Part shown: one piece after another, positions 16,193-25,299 of the stretch | Layout: each line of letters opens with the position of its first letter | Position numbering within the stretch: the first letter of the stretch is position 1 | DNA from: an uncultured Lachnospiraceae bacterium | GTDB taxonomy: Bacteria; Bacillota; Clostridia; Lachnospirales; Lachnospiraceae | NCBI GenBank assembly: GCA_910585605.1 | Contig: CAJUFL010000022.1 | Coordinates: 1 to 59,482, forward strand | Direction: 5' to 3' | Length of the DNA stretch: 59,482 bases | The notes under the pieces: model-generated | The model's database searches: none | What the model saw: only the letters and a program-made list of their open reading frames with translations | Told to the model about the DNA's origin: nothing | Made by a program: the position numbers and the translations under genes

Positions 16193-16540
16193 ATGAAAAA
16201 AGGGGATATTATAATAATCGTATTATTGCTGTTTGTAGGTGCTGCCTGTCTTTTTATACAGGGAAAAGATGATGGGGAATATGTGCGAATAACCACAAAT
16301 GGTGAGACGGACAGGTATCCGATATCTGAGGATCGTACAATAGAACAGAAAAACGGTAAGAGCAGATACAATACAATCGTTATTAAGGATAATGAAGTTT
16401 ATATGGAAAATGCCAGTTGTCCGGATCAGATCTGCGTACATCACAAAGCAGTTTCAAAAAATGGGGAAAGCATCATCTGTCTGCCGAATGAAGTGTATAT
16501 AGAGATTGAAGGAAGTACCGTGCGAGAAATTGATAATTAG
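16193..16540 (+). CDS. NusG domain II-containing membrane-anchored protein
   Basis: Protein of about 115 aa: one N-terminal membrane helix (IIIIVLLLFVGAACLFI), then an extracytosolic beta-rich NusG_II-like domain with two cysteines in CPDQICVHH and IICLPN. ATG 16193 gives the usual MKKGDII start; ATG 16181 and 16166 are possible and would overlap or abut apbE. Function is not established; its regular company is ApbE and the Gx protein. Confidence 0.8.
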   Translation: MKKGDIIIIVLLLFVGAACLFIQGKDDGEYVRITTNGETDRYPISEDRTIEQKNGKSRYNTIVIKDNEVYMENASCPDQICVHHKAVSKNGESIICLPNEVYIEIEGSTVREIDN

Positions 16541-16551
16541 GGGAAAATGAG

Positions 16552-17052
16552 ATGAATACTAGAAAAATTACGGAATTTGGTCTGTTATTAGCTGTTTCCC
16601 TGGTGTTAGCTTATTTTGAAAGCCTTCTGCCGGTTATGATTGCTGTTCCTGGGGTAAAGCTTGGAATTGCCAATATTGTTACTATGTTGATCTTATATCG
16701 GTGGGGAGGGAAACAGGCATTTTTCTTTATGACACTGAGGATTGTCATGGCAGGTTTTTTATTTTCCGGGATAACAGGAATCCTGTACAGTTTTGCAGGA
16801 GGGGTTTTTTGTATCATTACAATGTCTGTGATGAAAAAATTTCCGTTTTTTTCAAAGATGGGGGTCAGTATGGTAGGAGCCGTCTTTCATAATCTGGGAC
16901 AGATACTGATAGCAGTTATTGTAATGGAAAATGTACATATTCTTTATTATTTTCCGGTGCTCTGCCTGACAGGGCTGATATCGGGATTTGCTGTGGGATA
17001 TATAAGTGTATTGTTGATAAAGAGGTTTGAATTAATGTTTCCAAAAGAATAG
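16552..17052 (+). CDS. Gx transporter-family membrane protein
   Basis: Protein of 166 aa with about five transmembrane helices, resembling ECF S-components and often annotated as heptaprenyl diphosphate synthase component I. The motif PGVKLGIANIVTMLILY is typical. That enzymatic name is doubtful because no prenyl-transferase DDxxD motif is present. A cofactor or flavin-precursor transporter serving ApbE is a reasonable inference. Confidence 0.82.
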   Translation: MNTRKITEFGLLLAVSLVLAYFESLLPVMIAVPGVKLGIANIVTMLILYRWGGKQAFFFMTLRIVMAGFLFSGITGILYSFAGGVFCIITMSVMKKFPFFSKMGVSMVGAVFHNLGQILIAVIVMENVHILYYFPVLCLTGLISGFAVGYISVLLIKRFELMFPKE

Positions 17053-17109
17053 TGAAGCAAAAGGGTCAGGCTGTTCTCAGCATGTTATGGAAATTGTTTT
17101 AAAAATAGC

Positions 17110-17138
17110 TTGACAAAGAGCAGACTGCATTATATAAT
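17110..17138 (+). promoter_or_regulatory. Consensus promoter of tRNA-Leu
   Basis: TTGACA (17110-17115), exactly 17 bp, TATAAT (17133-17138): a perfect consensus promoter about 64 nt before the tRNA. Confidence 0.92.
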
Positions 17139-17201
17139 GATTTTCGTTGGTTTCCTATGTTGAAGGAAAACAGATGGAATCAGCATGATAATATTATATA
17201 A

Positions 17202-17285
17202 GCCGATGTGGCGGAATTGGCAGACGCACCAGACTCAAAATCTGGCGGTGGCAACATCGTACGAGTTCAAGTCTCGTCATCGGCA
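17202..17285 (+). tRNA. tRNA-Leu (anticodon CAA)
   Basis: The acceptor stem GCCGATG (17202-17208) pairs with CATCGGC (17278-17284), with discriminator A at 17285. The anticodon stem CCAGA/TCTGG encloses CTCAAAA, giving anticodon CAA for UUG. A variable arm of leucine type and a T-arm ACGAG/CTCGT with TTCAAGT are present. CCA is not encoded. Confidence 0.97.
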
Positions 17286-17291
17286 TTTAAT

Positions 17292-17340
17292 GGTACGAAA
17301 CAGTATTTAGGCAGTTTAAGTTTCGTACCGTTTTATTTTT
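17292..17340 (+). terminator. Rho-independent terminator after tRNA-Leu
   Basis: GGTACGAAAC (17292-17301) pairs perfectly with GTTTCGTACC (17320-17329), followed by GTTTTATTTTT. Confidence 0.93.
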
Positions 17341-17364
17341 AGGAGTTTGCCATTTACCTTTTGT

Positions 17365-18093
17365 TTAACGGTACTGTTCAATATCAAATTCTTTAACTAC
17401 TTTTAGTACGACTCCTAAAGCTGTATAGTTTTTGATTTCTTTGATCGGAATATTTTTCCCAAACCCATTGATTGCTTCAAGTCCATATTCCAGATATCTC
17501 CGTATATAAATTTTTCCGTCATTGTCGATATAGAGTACGATATCATGAAATTCCGGAAGTTTGTTGTGTGAGAACAAAAGGATATCATTTGGATAATAGA
17601 TGGGTTCATAATTGTGGGTTACGATGCGGATTCCAAAATCCGTGATAGATTTTAAGGAACCCGGATATTCGGAAATATTCAGTTCTTCATAAATACTGCA
17701 ATCATAAAACATACCATCTCTTAAGCTGCCAACAGGTACAAAGACAGGGATCATATCTGTTCCTTTTTTAGATTTATATAAGGCAGAATGTTCTTCTAAT
17801 TCTATGATAAATTGCAGGGTATTGACAGAACGTTCAGGGAGGTTCCGGATACGGTTTAAGATGGCTTGCTCCTGTGTTGAGTATGGTGAACGTCCTGCCA
17901 GTTCATCTAATGAACAATTTAGCACGTCTGCAATTTTTATCATTGTAGATAATTTGATATCCTGTGATTTGCCATATATGATAGAACGAAGAGTATCTTC
18001 CGACAAATCTGCCTGGAGGGATAGTGCGTTAAGAGTCAGCTTCTTTTCCCTCAGCATTTTCCGTAGTGTTGTTCTGAAATATTGTAGATTCAT
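17365..18093 (-). CDS. XRE-family regulator with degenerate S24-like C-terminus
   Basis: Protein of 242 aa. Residues 1-70 form a Cro/CI helix-turn-helix (LSLQADLSEDTLRSII, then ADVLNCSLDELAG). Residues about 110-240 resemble the LexA/CI S24 peptidase fold, but the expected DSMEP reads NYEP and the usual Lys position reads YIRRY, so the Ser-Lys dyad is lost and self-cleavage is unlikely. It may therefore sense a ligand instead. GAGGTAAC precedes its ATG. It is divergent from mutY across 212 bp of very AT-rich DNA that probably holds both promoters. It does not sit with phage genes. Confidence 0.83.
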   Translation of the reverse strand: MNLQYFRTTLRKMLREKKLTLNALSLQADLSEDTLRSIIYGKSQDIKLSTMIKIADVLNCSLDELAGRSPYSTQEQAILNRIRNLPERSVNTLQFIIELEEHSALYKSKKGTDMIPVFVPVGSLRDGMFYDCSIYEELNISEYPGSLKSITDFGIRIVTHNYEPIYYPNDILLFSHNKLPEFHDIVLYIDNDGKIYIRRYLEYGLEAINGFGKNIPIKEIKNYTALGVVLKVVKEFDIEQYR

Positions 18094-18305
18094 GGTGTTA
18101 CCTCGATTGTAAGTTTGTAATTAATTATGTTTTGTTTGTATTTTTCAATAGTTATCTACTATCAGTTTAATACAGATTGTATTTTGTGTAAATAGTTAAA
18201 ATAGTAAAAATGTAATATTATTTTTCCCATAATATAAATTGTATATTTGTAATTGCAGACGATTAATGGTATAGTACTATAAAAGAATCATGGCAGGGTG
18301 GCAGT
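18094..18305. promoter_or_regulatory. AT-rich divergent promoter region
   Basis: No gene is seen. For mutY, TTGTAA, 17 bp and TATAGT (ending near 18277) form a plausible promoter. Regulation of both genes by the XRE protein is possible, but I found no clean dyad. Confidence 0.4.
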
Positions 18306-19346
18306 ATGGAATTTAATTGGATTACTATAAAAAAACCATTACTGGAATGGTATCAAAAAAGTCATAGAGATTTAGAATGGCGCAATACAAAAGAGCCCTA
18401 TTATATTTGGATTTCTGAAATTATGCTTCAGCAGACAAGAGTTGAGGCTGTAAAAGGATATTATGAAAGATTTTTAAGAGAAGTTCCGGACATAAAAGCG
18501 TTATCAATTATAGAAGAGGAAAAATTATTAAAATTATGGGAGGGGCTAGGGTACTATAATCGTGCGAGAAATCTTAAAAAAGCAGCGATTCAGATTATGG
18601 AACTTTATGATGGCCGGTTTCCCACAAAGTATAAAGAAGTGGTTGGTCTTCCCGGAATTGGAGAATACACAGCAGGTGCAATCTGCTCAATCTGTTTCGG
18701 TCTGCCGACGCCGGCAGTGGACGGCAATGTTTTGCGTGTGATGGTGCGTCTTTCGGATTGCTATGACAATATAGATGATTTGAAAACAAAACGTATGGCA
18801 AGACAAAATTTGTTAAGTCTATATCATAAGGGTAATTGTGATTTGCTGACACAGGCATTTATGGAACTTGGTGCAATGGTATGTATACCAAATGGGGTTC
18901 CAAAATGTCAGGAATGTCCTCTTAGGGAGACATGCCTTGCATATAGGCGTAATACCTGGAATAAGCTTCCGGTAAGGAAGGAAAAGAAGAAAAGGAAAAT
19001 TGAAGAAAAAACAGTATTTATCCTGCATGATGGTAACCAGTATGGGATACGCAAAAGAGGAAGTAAGGGGCTGCTTGCTGATATGTGGGAATTTTATCAT
19101 GTAGATGCCAGACTGAATGCCCGCCAGGCGGTGGATTATATCAGTGAACATGGATTTGAGCCTGTTTTGCTGGAAAAAGAGATACCATATACGCATATTT
19201 TTACCCATGTCGAGTGGCGGATGACGGCTTATTATATAGAATGCAGGAAAAAAAAGGAAGAGCTGCTATGGGTAGACAAGAATGCATTTGAAACCATGTA
19301 TGCACTTCCATCAGCATATAAAGTATTTTTGGAAAAGGAGTCTTAA
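18306..19346 (+). CDS. mutY: A/G-specific adenine glycosylase
   Basis: DNA repair enzyme of 346 aa removing adenine opposite 8-oxoguanine. It shows the catalytic Glu in MLQQTRVE, the HhH-GPD LPGIGEYTAGAI, the catalytic Asp in AVDGNV, the [4Fe-4S] ligands in CIPNGVPKCQECPLRETC, and a C-terminal NUDIX-like domain for recognising 8-oxoG. Its cluster links it to the local isc genes functionally but not genetically. Confidence 0.96.
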   Translation: MEFNWITIKKPLLEWYQKSHRDLEWRNTKEPYYIWISEIMLQQTRVEAVKGYYERFLREVPDIKALSIIEEEKLLKLWEGLGYYNRARNLKKAAIQIMELYDGRFPTKYKEVVGLPGIGEYTAGAICSICFGLPTPAVDGNVLRVMVRLSDCYDNIDDLKTKRMARQNLLSLYHKGNCDLLTQAFMELGAMVCIPNGVPKCQECPLRETCLAYRRNTWNKLPVRKEKKKRKIEEKTVFILHDGNQYGIRKRGSKGLLADMWEFYHVDARLNARQAVDYISEHGFEPVLLEKEIPYTHIFTHVEWRMTAYYIECRKKKEELLWVDKNAFETMYALPSAYKVFLEKES

Positions 19347-19347
19347 G

Positions 19348-19860
19348 ATGACCTGTTTAGAAGTACAATCAAAAATCATTGCATATATTGATTTTAATCT
19401 GGAGAAAGACGAAAAAACAGAATTTTTGAAGCATGTGCAAAACTGCCGGGATTGTAAAGAAGAACTGAATATTTATTATACTATGATAGAAGGTATGAGA
19501 CAGTTAGACGGCAATATGCCGCTGACCAAAGATTTTACGGAAGAATTAAATGAGCGTATAGCAAGGGAGTTAAAGTATCATAAGAAAAAAAGAGAGTTTT
19601 TCCGTTCATCTGTCTGTATTGTGATAGTGGGCATTATGGGATTTTTGATCTTTGGATATGTAAATTTTTTGAATATTTTGCATGAGGATGAACAGGCGAA
19701 GATAAAAGAAGCACAGGGAGAGTATTATTTTAGTGAGACTTTTGATCCCTTATTGTTTGAACCTTTTAAGGAGGATAACAGGATAAATGTGAATGTGAAT
19801 ACCGAAGAACCGGAGATGGATTTTTACGAAAAAGTACGGCAGCATAATATGCTGAAATAG
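19348..19860 (+). CDS. zf-HC2 (anti-sigma-like) single-pass membrane protein
   Basis: Protein of 170 aa. The N-terminal HVQNCRDCKEEL gives the HxxxCxxC zinc site of ZAS/anti-sigma domains, followed by a charged linker and one membrane helix (SVCIVIVGIMGFLIFGYV, near residue 95). The external part is short and acidic. AAAGGAG sits at the end of mutY and the start codon lies 1 nt past the mutY stop, so it is coupled to mutY. No ECF sigma factor is nearby. Clostridial genomes often have such a gene between mutY and polA; a regulatory role is inference. Confidence 0.75.
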   Translation: MTCLEVQSKIIAYIDFNLEKDEKTEFLKHVQNCRDCKEELNIYYTMIEGMRQLDGNMPLTKDFTEELNERIARELKYHKKKREFFRSSVCIVIVGIMGFLIFGYVNFLNILHEDEQAKIKEAQGEYYFSETFDPLLFEPFKEDNRINVNVNTEEPEMDFYEKVRQHNMLK

Positions 19861-19899
19861 AACAATTTGAGATAGTATTGTAAAGTGAGAGGTATGAAA

Positions 19900-22536
19900 A
19901 TGGACAAGATATTATTGGTTGACGGACACAGTATTTTAAACAGGGCATTTTATGGACTTCCGGACCTGACAAATTCAAAGGCAGAGCATACCAATGCGGT
20001 TCTGGGTTTCATTAATATGATATTAAAGGTGATAGAGGAGGAAAAACCTACACATTTGGCGGTGGCATTTGATGTTCATGAAAAAACATTCCGGCATAAA
20101 ATGTTTGAAGAATATAAGGGAACGAGAAAAGGAATGCCAGATGAACTGCGTGAACAGGTGCCTGTAATGAAACAAGTTTTACAGGCAATGGGTGTAAAGG
20201 TGATAGAGGCTCCAGGGTATGAAGCGGATGATATAATCGGTACGTTGTCAAGATTAGGAGAGGAATCCGGACTTGCGGTATCGGTACTCTCCGGAGACCG
20301 GGATTTATTACAGCTTGCCACTCAGAAAGTTTTGATTAAAATTCCAAAGACAAAGGGTGGGCAGACTACGGTTGAAAACTATTATGCTGAAGATGTAAAA
20401 GTATTATACGGAGTGACACCTACAGAGTTTATTGATATGAAAGGTCTTATGGGAGACAGCTCTGATAACATTCCCGGGGTGCCGGGGATTGGTGAAAAAA
20501 CGGCAGGGAAGATCATTTCCACATATCACAGCATAGAAGAGGCTTATAGGCATATTGATGAAATAAAACCAAAAAAAGCAATGGAGAATCTTGCGGCTTA
20601 TTATGATCAGGCGATTATGAGTAAGGTATTGGCAACGATTAAATTGGACGTACCGCTGGATATGGATATCACGGATATGGTTATGGGCAATCTTTTTACG
20701 AAGGAAGCTTATGATTATATGAAAAAGCTGGAGCTAAAGAGTCTTCTCAAATATTTTGAAGTTTCAAAGGATGCTGCACCTGTTCATTTTAAGACGAATC
20801 TTATCATGGATTTGGAAAAGATGGAGCAATTTTTTTCTAATCTTTCGGAATATGAAAGACTGGGGATATTTGTACTGACTCAGGACGGGGAATTTTTGGG
20901 GATTGGTATTGCAAAAGAGGAGGGAATTGCCGATTTCATCGCTTGTTCCATGTTCATTACAAAAGAATTGATTGTAGACAGGTTTATGGAGCTATATACA
21001 AAAAATCCACTACTTAAACTTATAACGGGTGATTTAAAGGCTGTGCTTAAGGTATTTCCCTTTGCGTCTGAAGACAGGATTTTTGATACATCAGTGGCGG
21101 CATATCTTTTGAATCCATTAAAAGACAGTTATGAATATGATGACATTGCAAGAGATTATCTTACGCTGACTGTACCGTCAAAAAAAGAACTGATAGAGAA
21201 GATGAAGCTTTCCGTGATGGTTTTACAGGAGGAAAAAGTATCAGATTATCTTGCTTATGAGACGTGTATTCCGTTTATGGCAAAAGAAGAACTGGTTAGG
21301 AGTTTAGAGCAGATGGAAATGCTGAAGCTCTACGAGGAGATAGAACTTCCGACTGTTTATGTATTAGAGCATATGGAACGGGAAGGAATCCGGGTAGATG
21401 GAAATGCACTTGCACAATATGGGCATATGCTTGGGGAGAGGATAGAGGCATTGGAAGCTGCTATCCATGAAGAAGCAGGAGCTCCTTTTAACATTAATTC
21501 ACCAAAGCAGTTGGGGGAGGTATTGTTTGAGAGGTTAGGGCTTCCTGGTGCAAAAAAGACCAAGACAGGATATTCCACAAATGTGGATGTACTCAATAAA
21601 TTAAAAAATGACTATCCGATTGTTGCGGATGTATTGGATTACAGGCAGGTGGCAAAATTAAAATCCACTTATGCAGATGGATTGTCCGCATTTATCAGGG
21701 ATGATGGAAGGATTCATGGGACATTTAATCAGACGATTACGGCTACCGGAAGAATCAGTTCAACGGAACCTAATCTTCAAAATATTCCGATGCGTACGGA
21801 TTTGGGACGCAGCATCCGTAAGGTTTTTATTCCGAGGGAAGGTTATGTGTTTGTGGATGCAGATTATTCCCAGATCGAACTGCGGGTATTGGCACATTTT
21901 TCCCAGGATGAGAAGCTGATTGCGGCATATCATGAAAATCAAGACATCCATGCATTAACAGCTTCCCAGGTTTTTGGAGTTTCCATGGAAGAAGTAGACG
22001 ATTTGATGAGAAGGAATGCCAAGGCTGTTAATTTTGGGATAGTTTACGGAATCAGTGCTTTTGGACTTTCGGAAGATCTGAATATTTCAAGAAAGGAAGC
22101 CGCTGAATATATTGACAGTTATTTTGCCACATATCCGGGAGTTAAGAAGTTTTTGGATAACACTGTGGAGATGGCGAAGAAAACAGGAATTACCCGTACC
22201 ATGTTTGGAAGGATTAGGCAGATTCCCGAGCTTACCTCTTCAAATTTCATGCAGAAAAGCTTTGGTGAACGAATTGCCATGAATTCCCCTATTCAGGGAA
22301 CGGCGGCAGATATCATCAAAGTTGCCATGATACGTGTGCATGAAAGATTAAAGAAAGAAGGAAGAAAGTCTTCCCTTATTTTACAAATCCATGATGAATT
22401 GTTGATCGAAACCCACAAAGACGAAATTGAAATCGTAAAACAGATTCTGACGGAAGAAATGATGAATGCTGCCAGTCTTGATGTTCCATTAAGCGTAAGT
22501 GTGAGCTGTGGGGAGACATGGTATGAGGCAAAATAA
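19900..22536 (+). CDS. polA: DNA polymerase I
   Basis: Repair and lagging-strand polymerase of 878 aa. An N-terminal 5'-3' exonuclease (about 1-290) contains GHSILNRAFYGLP, GYEADDIIGT and GDRDLLQL. The middle 3'-5' exonuclease-like domain lacks the Asp/Glu metal ligands and is probably inactive, as in other Gram-positives. The polymerase domain has DYSQIELRVLAH, RRNAKAVNFGIVYG and QIHDELL. ATG 19900 with AGAGGT upstream is chosen over GTG 19885 and ATG 19894. coaE follows, where fpg is absent. Confidence 0.97.
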   Translation: MDKILLVDGHSILNRAFYGLPDLTNSKAEHTNAVLGFINMILKVIEEEKPTHLAVAFDVHEKTFRHKMFEEYKGTRKGMPDELREQVPVMKQVLQAMGVKVIEAPGYEADDIIGTLSRLGEESGLAVSVLSGDRDLLQLATQKVLIKIPKTKGGQTTVENYYAEDVKVLYGVTPTEFIDMKGLMGDSSDNIPGVPGIGEKTAGKIISTYHSIEEAYRHIDEIKPKKAMENLAAYYDQAIMSKVLATIKLDVPLDMDITDMVMGNLFTKEAYDYMKKLELKSLLKYFEVSKDAAPVHFKTNLIMDLEKMEQFFSNLSEYERLGIFVLTQDGEFLGIGIAKEEGIADFIACSMFITKELIVDRFMELYTKNPLLKLITGDLKAVLKVFPFASEDRIFDTSVAAYLLNPLKDSYEYDDIARDYLTLTVPSKKELIEKMKLSVMVLQEEKVSDYLAYETCIPFMAKEELVRSLEQMEMLKLYEEIELPTVYVLEHMEREGIRVDGNALAQYGHMLGERIEALEAAIHEEAGAPFNINSPKQLGEVLFERLGLPGAKKTKTGYSTNVDVLNKLKNDYPIVADVLDYRQVAKLKSTYADGLSAFIRDDGRIHGTFNQTITATGRISSTEPNLQNIPMRTDLGRSIRKVFIPREGYVFVDADYSQIELRVLAHFSQDEKLIAAYHENQDIHALTASQVFGVSMEEVDDLMRRNAKAVNFGIVYGISAFGLSEDLNISRKEAAEYIDSYFATYPGVKKFLDNTVEMAKKTGITRTMFGRIRQIPELTSSNFMQKSFGERIAMNSPIQGTAADIIKVAMIRVHERLKKEGRKSSLILQIHDELLIETHKDEIEIVKQILTEEMMNAASLDVPLSVSVSCGETWYEAK

Positions 22537-22593
22537 TTGATGGAAAACAGGCAGCGGGGAAACTTAAATTAATAAAAAAGAGCAGGGAGACAT

Positions 22594-23190
22594 ATGAGGA
22601 TTATCGGAATTACAGGAGGGATCGGCACAGGCAAGAGTACGTTGCTGCATTTAATAAAAGAGAATTATAATGCATATATTGTAGAGACGGATACTCTGGC
22701 ACATAGTATGATGATGCCGGGAGAGCCGATTTATGAGCAGATTGTCAGTGCTTTTGGTACAGAGATTTTGGGTGAAGATGGCACGATTGACAGAGGAAGC
22801 CTTGGAGTGCTTGTATTTAATAGTGAAGAAGCCTTAAAGCGTTTGAATGGGATTGTTCATCCGGCAGTTAAGGAATATATTATAAAGGATATCGGAAAAA
22901 AGAATACAGAGGGAAATACTGCTGTTTATATTATAGAGGCAGCTTTGCTGATAGAAGATGGTTACAAAGCAATCTGTGATGAGTTGTGGTATGTTTATGT
23001 CAAAAAAGAAGAGCGGATCCGCCGTTTGCTTGCGGGCAGGGGAGGGACTCTCGAAAAGTGGGAACGAGTGATTGCAAATCAGTCTTCGGATACCTATTAT
23101 AGGGAGAATTGTGATGTAGTAATCGATAACGGAGGGGATTTGGAAAAAACAGCCAATATAATTAAGGGCTTATTGTCTAAATCAACATAA
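22594..23190 (+). CDS. coaE: Dephospho-CoA kinase
   Basis: Last enzyme of CoA biosynthesis, 198 aa. P-loop GGIGTGKST, substrate segment VETDTLAH and IVHPAV are conserved. The order polA-coaE is a common Firmicute arrangement. Confidence 0.95.
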   Translation: MRIIGITGGIGTGKSTLLHLIKENYNAYIVETDTLAHSMMMPGEPIYEQIVSAFGTEILGEDGTIDRGSLGVLVFNSEEALKRLNGIVHPAVKEYIIKDIGKKNTEGNTAVYIIEAALLIEDGYKAICDELWYVYVKKEERIRRLLAGRGGTLEKWERVIANQSSDTYYRENCDVVIDNGGDLEKTANIIKGLLSKST

Positions 23191-23235
23191 TGTGGTAAAA
23201 TATGTAATAGTTGTATACATTATGAGGTAAAGAAC

Positions 23236-25296
23236 ATGGCAGCGTTAATAAAATATCCGGAACCACTTGTATTCGGGCTTGATATCGGGACAAGGAGTAT
23301 TGTCGGTACAGTGGGATATCGTGAAGGCAGTCAATTTAATATTGTTGCACAGTGTGTGAAATATCATGATACCAGAGCAATGCTGGACGGTCAGATTCAT
23401 GACATCAGCAAGGTCGGTGAGGAGATTATCTATGTAAAGGATGCTTTGGAAAAGCAGCTGTCAGGGAGAAAACTAAAAGAAGTTTGTATCGCTGCTGCTG
23501 GGCGGGTACTGAAGACATCTGTGGGAAAAGGTTATTATGAATTTTCGGAAAATACGGTTGTAAATCAGGAATATATCCATTCTTTGGAGTTAATCGGTGT
23601 AGAAGAAGCACATGAACAGATGGCAAAAGAGAATGAGACGGATGTCAAATTTTTCTGTGTTGGTTATACAGTGATCAAATATTACTTAAACGGATATGAA
23701 ATCAGTAATTTGGAAGGGCATAAAGCTCATAATATTGGAGCAGATGTTTTAGCTACTTTTTTGCCGGAAGAGGTAGTAGATGGATTATATGCGGCTGTAT
23801 CACTGGCAGGGCTTGAGATTTCGAATATGACATTAGAGCCGATTGCGGCAATACAGGTTGCGATACCGGAAAGTTACAGGCTTCTTAATATTGCCTTGAT
23901 TGATGTAGGGGCAGGCACATCGGATATTTCCATTACGAAAGATGGCAGTATCATTGGTTATGGAATGCTTCCTAAGGCGGGAGATGAGATTACGGATGTA
24001 TTGGTAAAGGAATTTCTGGTAGAGTTTGCTACAGCAGAGAAGATAAAGATGATCGGGACAAAGAAGAAGAGCCTGTCATATAAAGATATTATGGGAATCA
24101 GCCATAAGATTACTCCTCAGGAGGTATATGATAAAACAGAGGCTGTTGTGGAAGAGATTACCCGTAAAATTTCAGAGAAGATAGTAAAATTAAATGGTGA
24201 CAAACCGGTTTCTGCTGCATTTGTTGTAGGCGGTGGTGGTAAAATACCTGGTTTTACGGAAAAACTGGCAGAGTATCTGGAGCTTCCTAAAGAGAGGGTA
24301 GCACTTAGAGGAGAAGAAGTTCTTGGATTTGTTAATATCTTTGTAGAGGGAGTTAAAAAAGATCCGTTACTTGTTACACCTATTGGTATTTGCCTTAATT
24401 TTTTTGACCAGAAAAACAGATTTATCTTCTTACATGTAAATGGTGAGAGAGTAAAATTATATGATAATGATAAACTTACGGTATTTGATGCAGCATTGGC
24501 ATATGGATTGTCAAACGAGGAAGTGTTTCCTAAGCGGGGGGCAGATCTTCATTATACATTGAATGGGAAGAAAAAGTTTAGCCGTGGCAACCAGGGAGAG
24601 GCTGCATCTATTTTACTAAATGGAAAAGAGGTCGGAATGAACCATCTGGTACAGGCAGGAGATGAGATTTCCATTACTTTGTCTACCAGAGGGGAAGATG
24701 CTTCGGCAGTTTTAGGCGAGGTCGCAGATTTGACTTCCATGATTTCATTTATTGTCAACGATAAGACGGTAAGCTGTCCGAGATATGCCAGCGTTAATGG
24801 TCGTTTGGAATCAGAATTTTATCAGGTGAATGACGGAGATGTCATCGAGATTTTGAATTATTATACGCTTAGCCAGCTTATGCAGTTTATGGATATTGAA
24901 GCACCGCATGAAGTGTTTGTAAATGGGGCACGGGGAAATGCGGATACGAAAATATATGAAAATTTCAATGTTGCATGGATTGATAGAGAAGAAATATATA
25001 TAGGCGACCGTTTTGTGTCAGAGGAAAAGGAATCTGAACAGAATGATACCAAAGAACAGGAAGAACCTGAACAAAAACCTGATCCGGGCAGGAATATTGA
25101 GGTTGTTGTAAATGGAACGCCGATTACTCTTATGGGAAAAAGTAATTATGTCTTTGTTGATATTTTTGATAAATATGATTTTGATTTAAAAAGTGTAAAA
25201 GGAACTAAACTGGTACAAAGTATTGATGGAAATGCTGCACAGCATTTTAGTCCTCTTTATAATGGAGCTGTTGTTGAAATATACTGGAAGGAATAG
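23236..25296 (+). CDS. Long FtsA-like actin-fold protein
   Basis: Protein of 686 aa. The first ~370 residues are FtsA/PilM-like: phosphate-1 GLDIGTRSIVGTVG, phosphate-2 IDVGAGTSDISI and adenosine loop VVGGGGKIPG. Classical FtsA is about 420 aa; here roughly 300 more residues follow with several beta-rich segments, such as GDVIEILNYY, and a terminal VVVNGTPITLMG ending in GAVVEIYWKE, which read like repeated ubiquitin- or SLBB-like modules. No amphipathic membrane helix is obvious at the C-terminus. It is not next to ftsZ. A diguanylate cyclase starts 3 nt after its stop. A cell-division or envelope role is likely but the exact one is unknown. Confidence 0.8.
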   Translation: MAALIKYPEPLVFGLDIGTRSIVGTVGYREGSQFNIVAQCVKYHDTRAMLDGQIHDISKVGEEIIYVKDALEKQLSGRKLKEVCIAAAGRVLKTSVGKGYYEFSENTVVNQEYIHSLELIGVEEAHEQMAKENETDVKFFCVGYTVIKYYLNGYEISNLEGHKAHNIGADVLATFLPEEVVDGLYAAVSLAGLEISNMTLEPIAAIQVAIPESYRLLNIALIDVGAGTSDISITKDGSIIGYGMLPKAGDEITDVLVKEFLVEFATAEKIKMIGTKKKSLSYKDIMGISHKITPQEVYDKTEAVVEEITRKISEKIVKLNGDKPVSAAFVVGGGGKIPGFTEKLAEYLELPKERVALRGEEVLGFVNIFVEGVKKDPLLVTPIGICLNFFDQKNRFIFLHVNGERVKLYDNDKLTVFDAALAYGLSNEEVFPKRGADLHYTLNGKKKFSRGNQGEAASILLNGKEVGMNHLVQAGDEISITLSTRGEDASAVLGEVADLTSMISFIVNDKTVSCPRYASVNGRLESEFYQVNDGDVIEILNYYTLSQLMQFMDIEAPHEVFVNGARGNADTKIYENFNVAWIDREEIYIGDRFVSEEKESEQNDTKEQEEPEQKPDPGRNIEVVVNGTPITLMGKSNYVFVDIFDKYDFDLKSVKGTKLVQSIDGNAAQHFSPLYNGAVVEIYWKE

Positions 25297-25299
25297 GAT

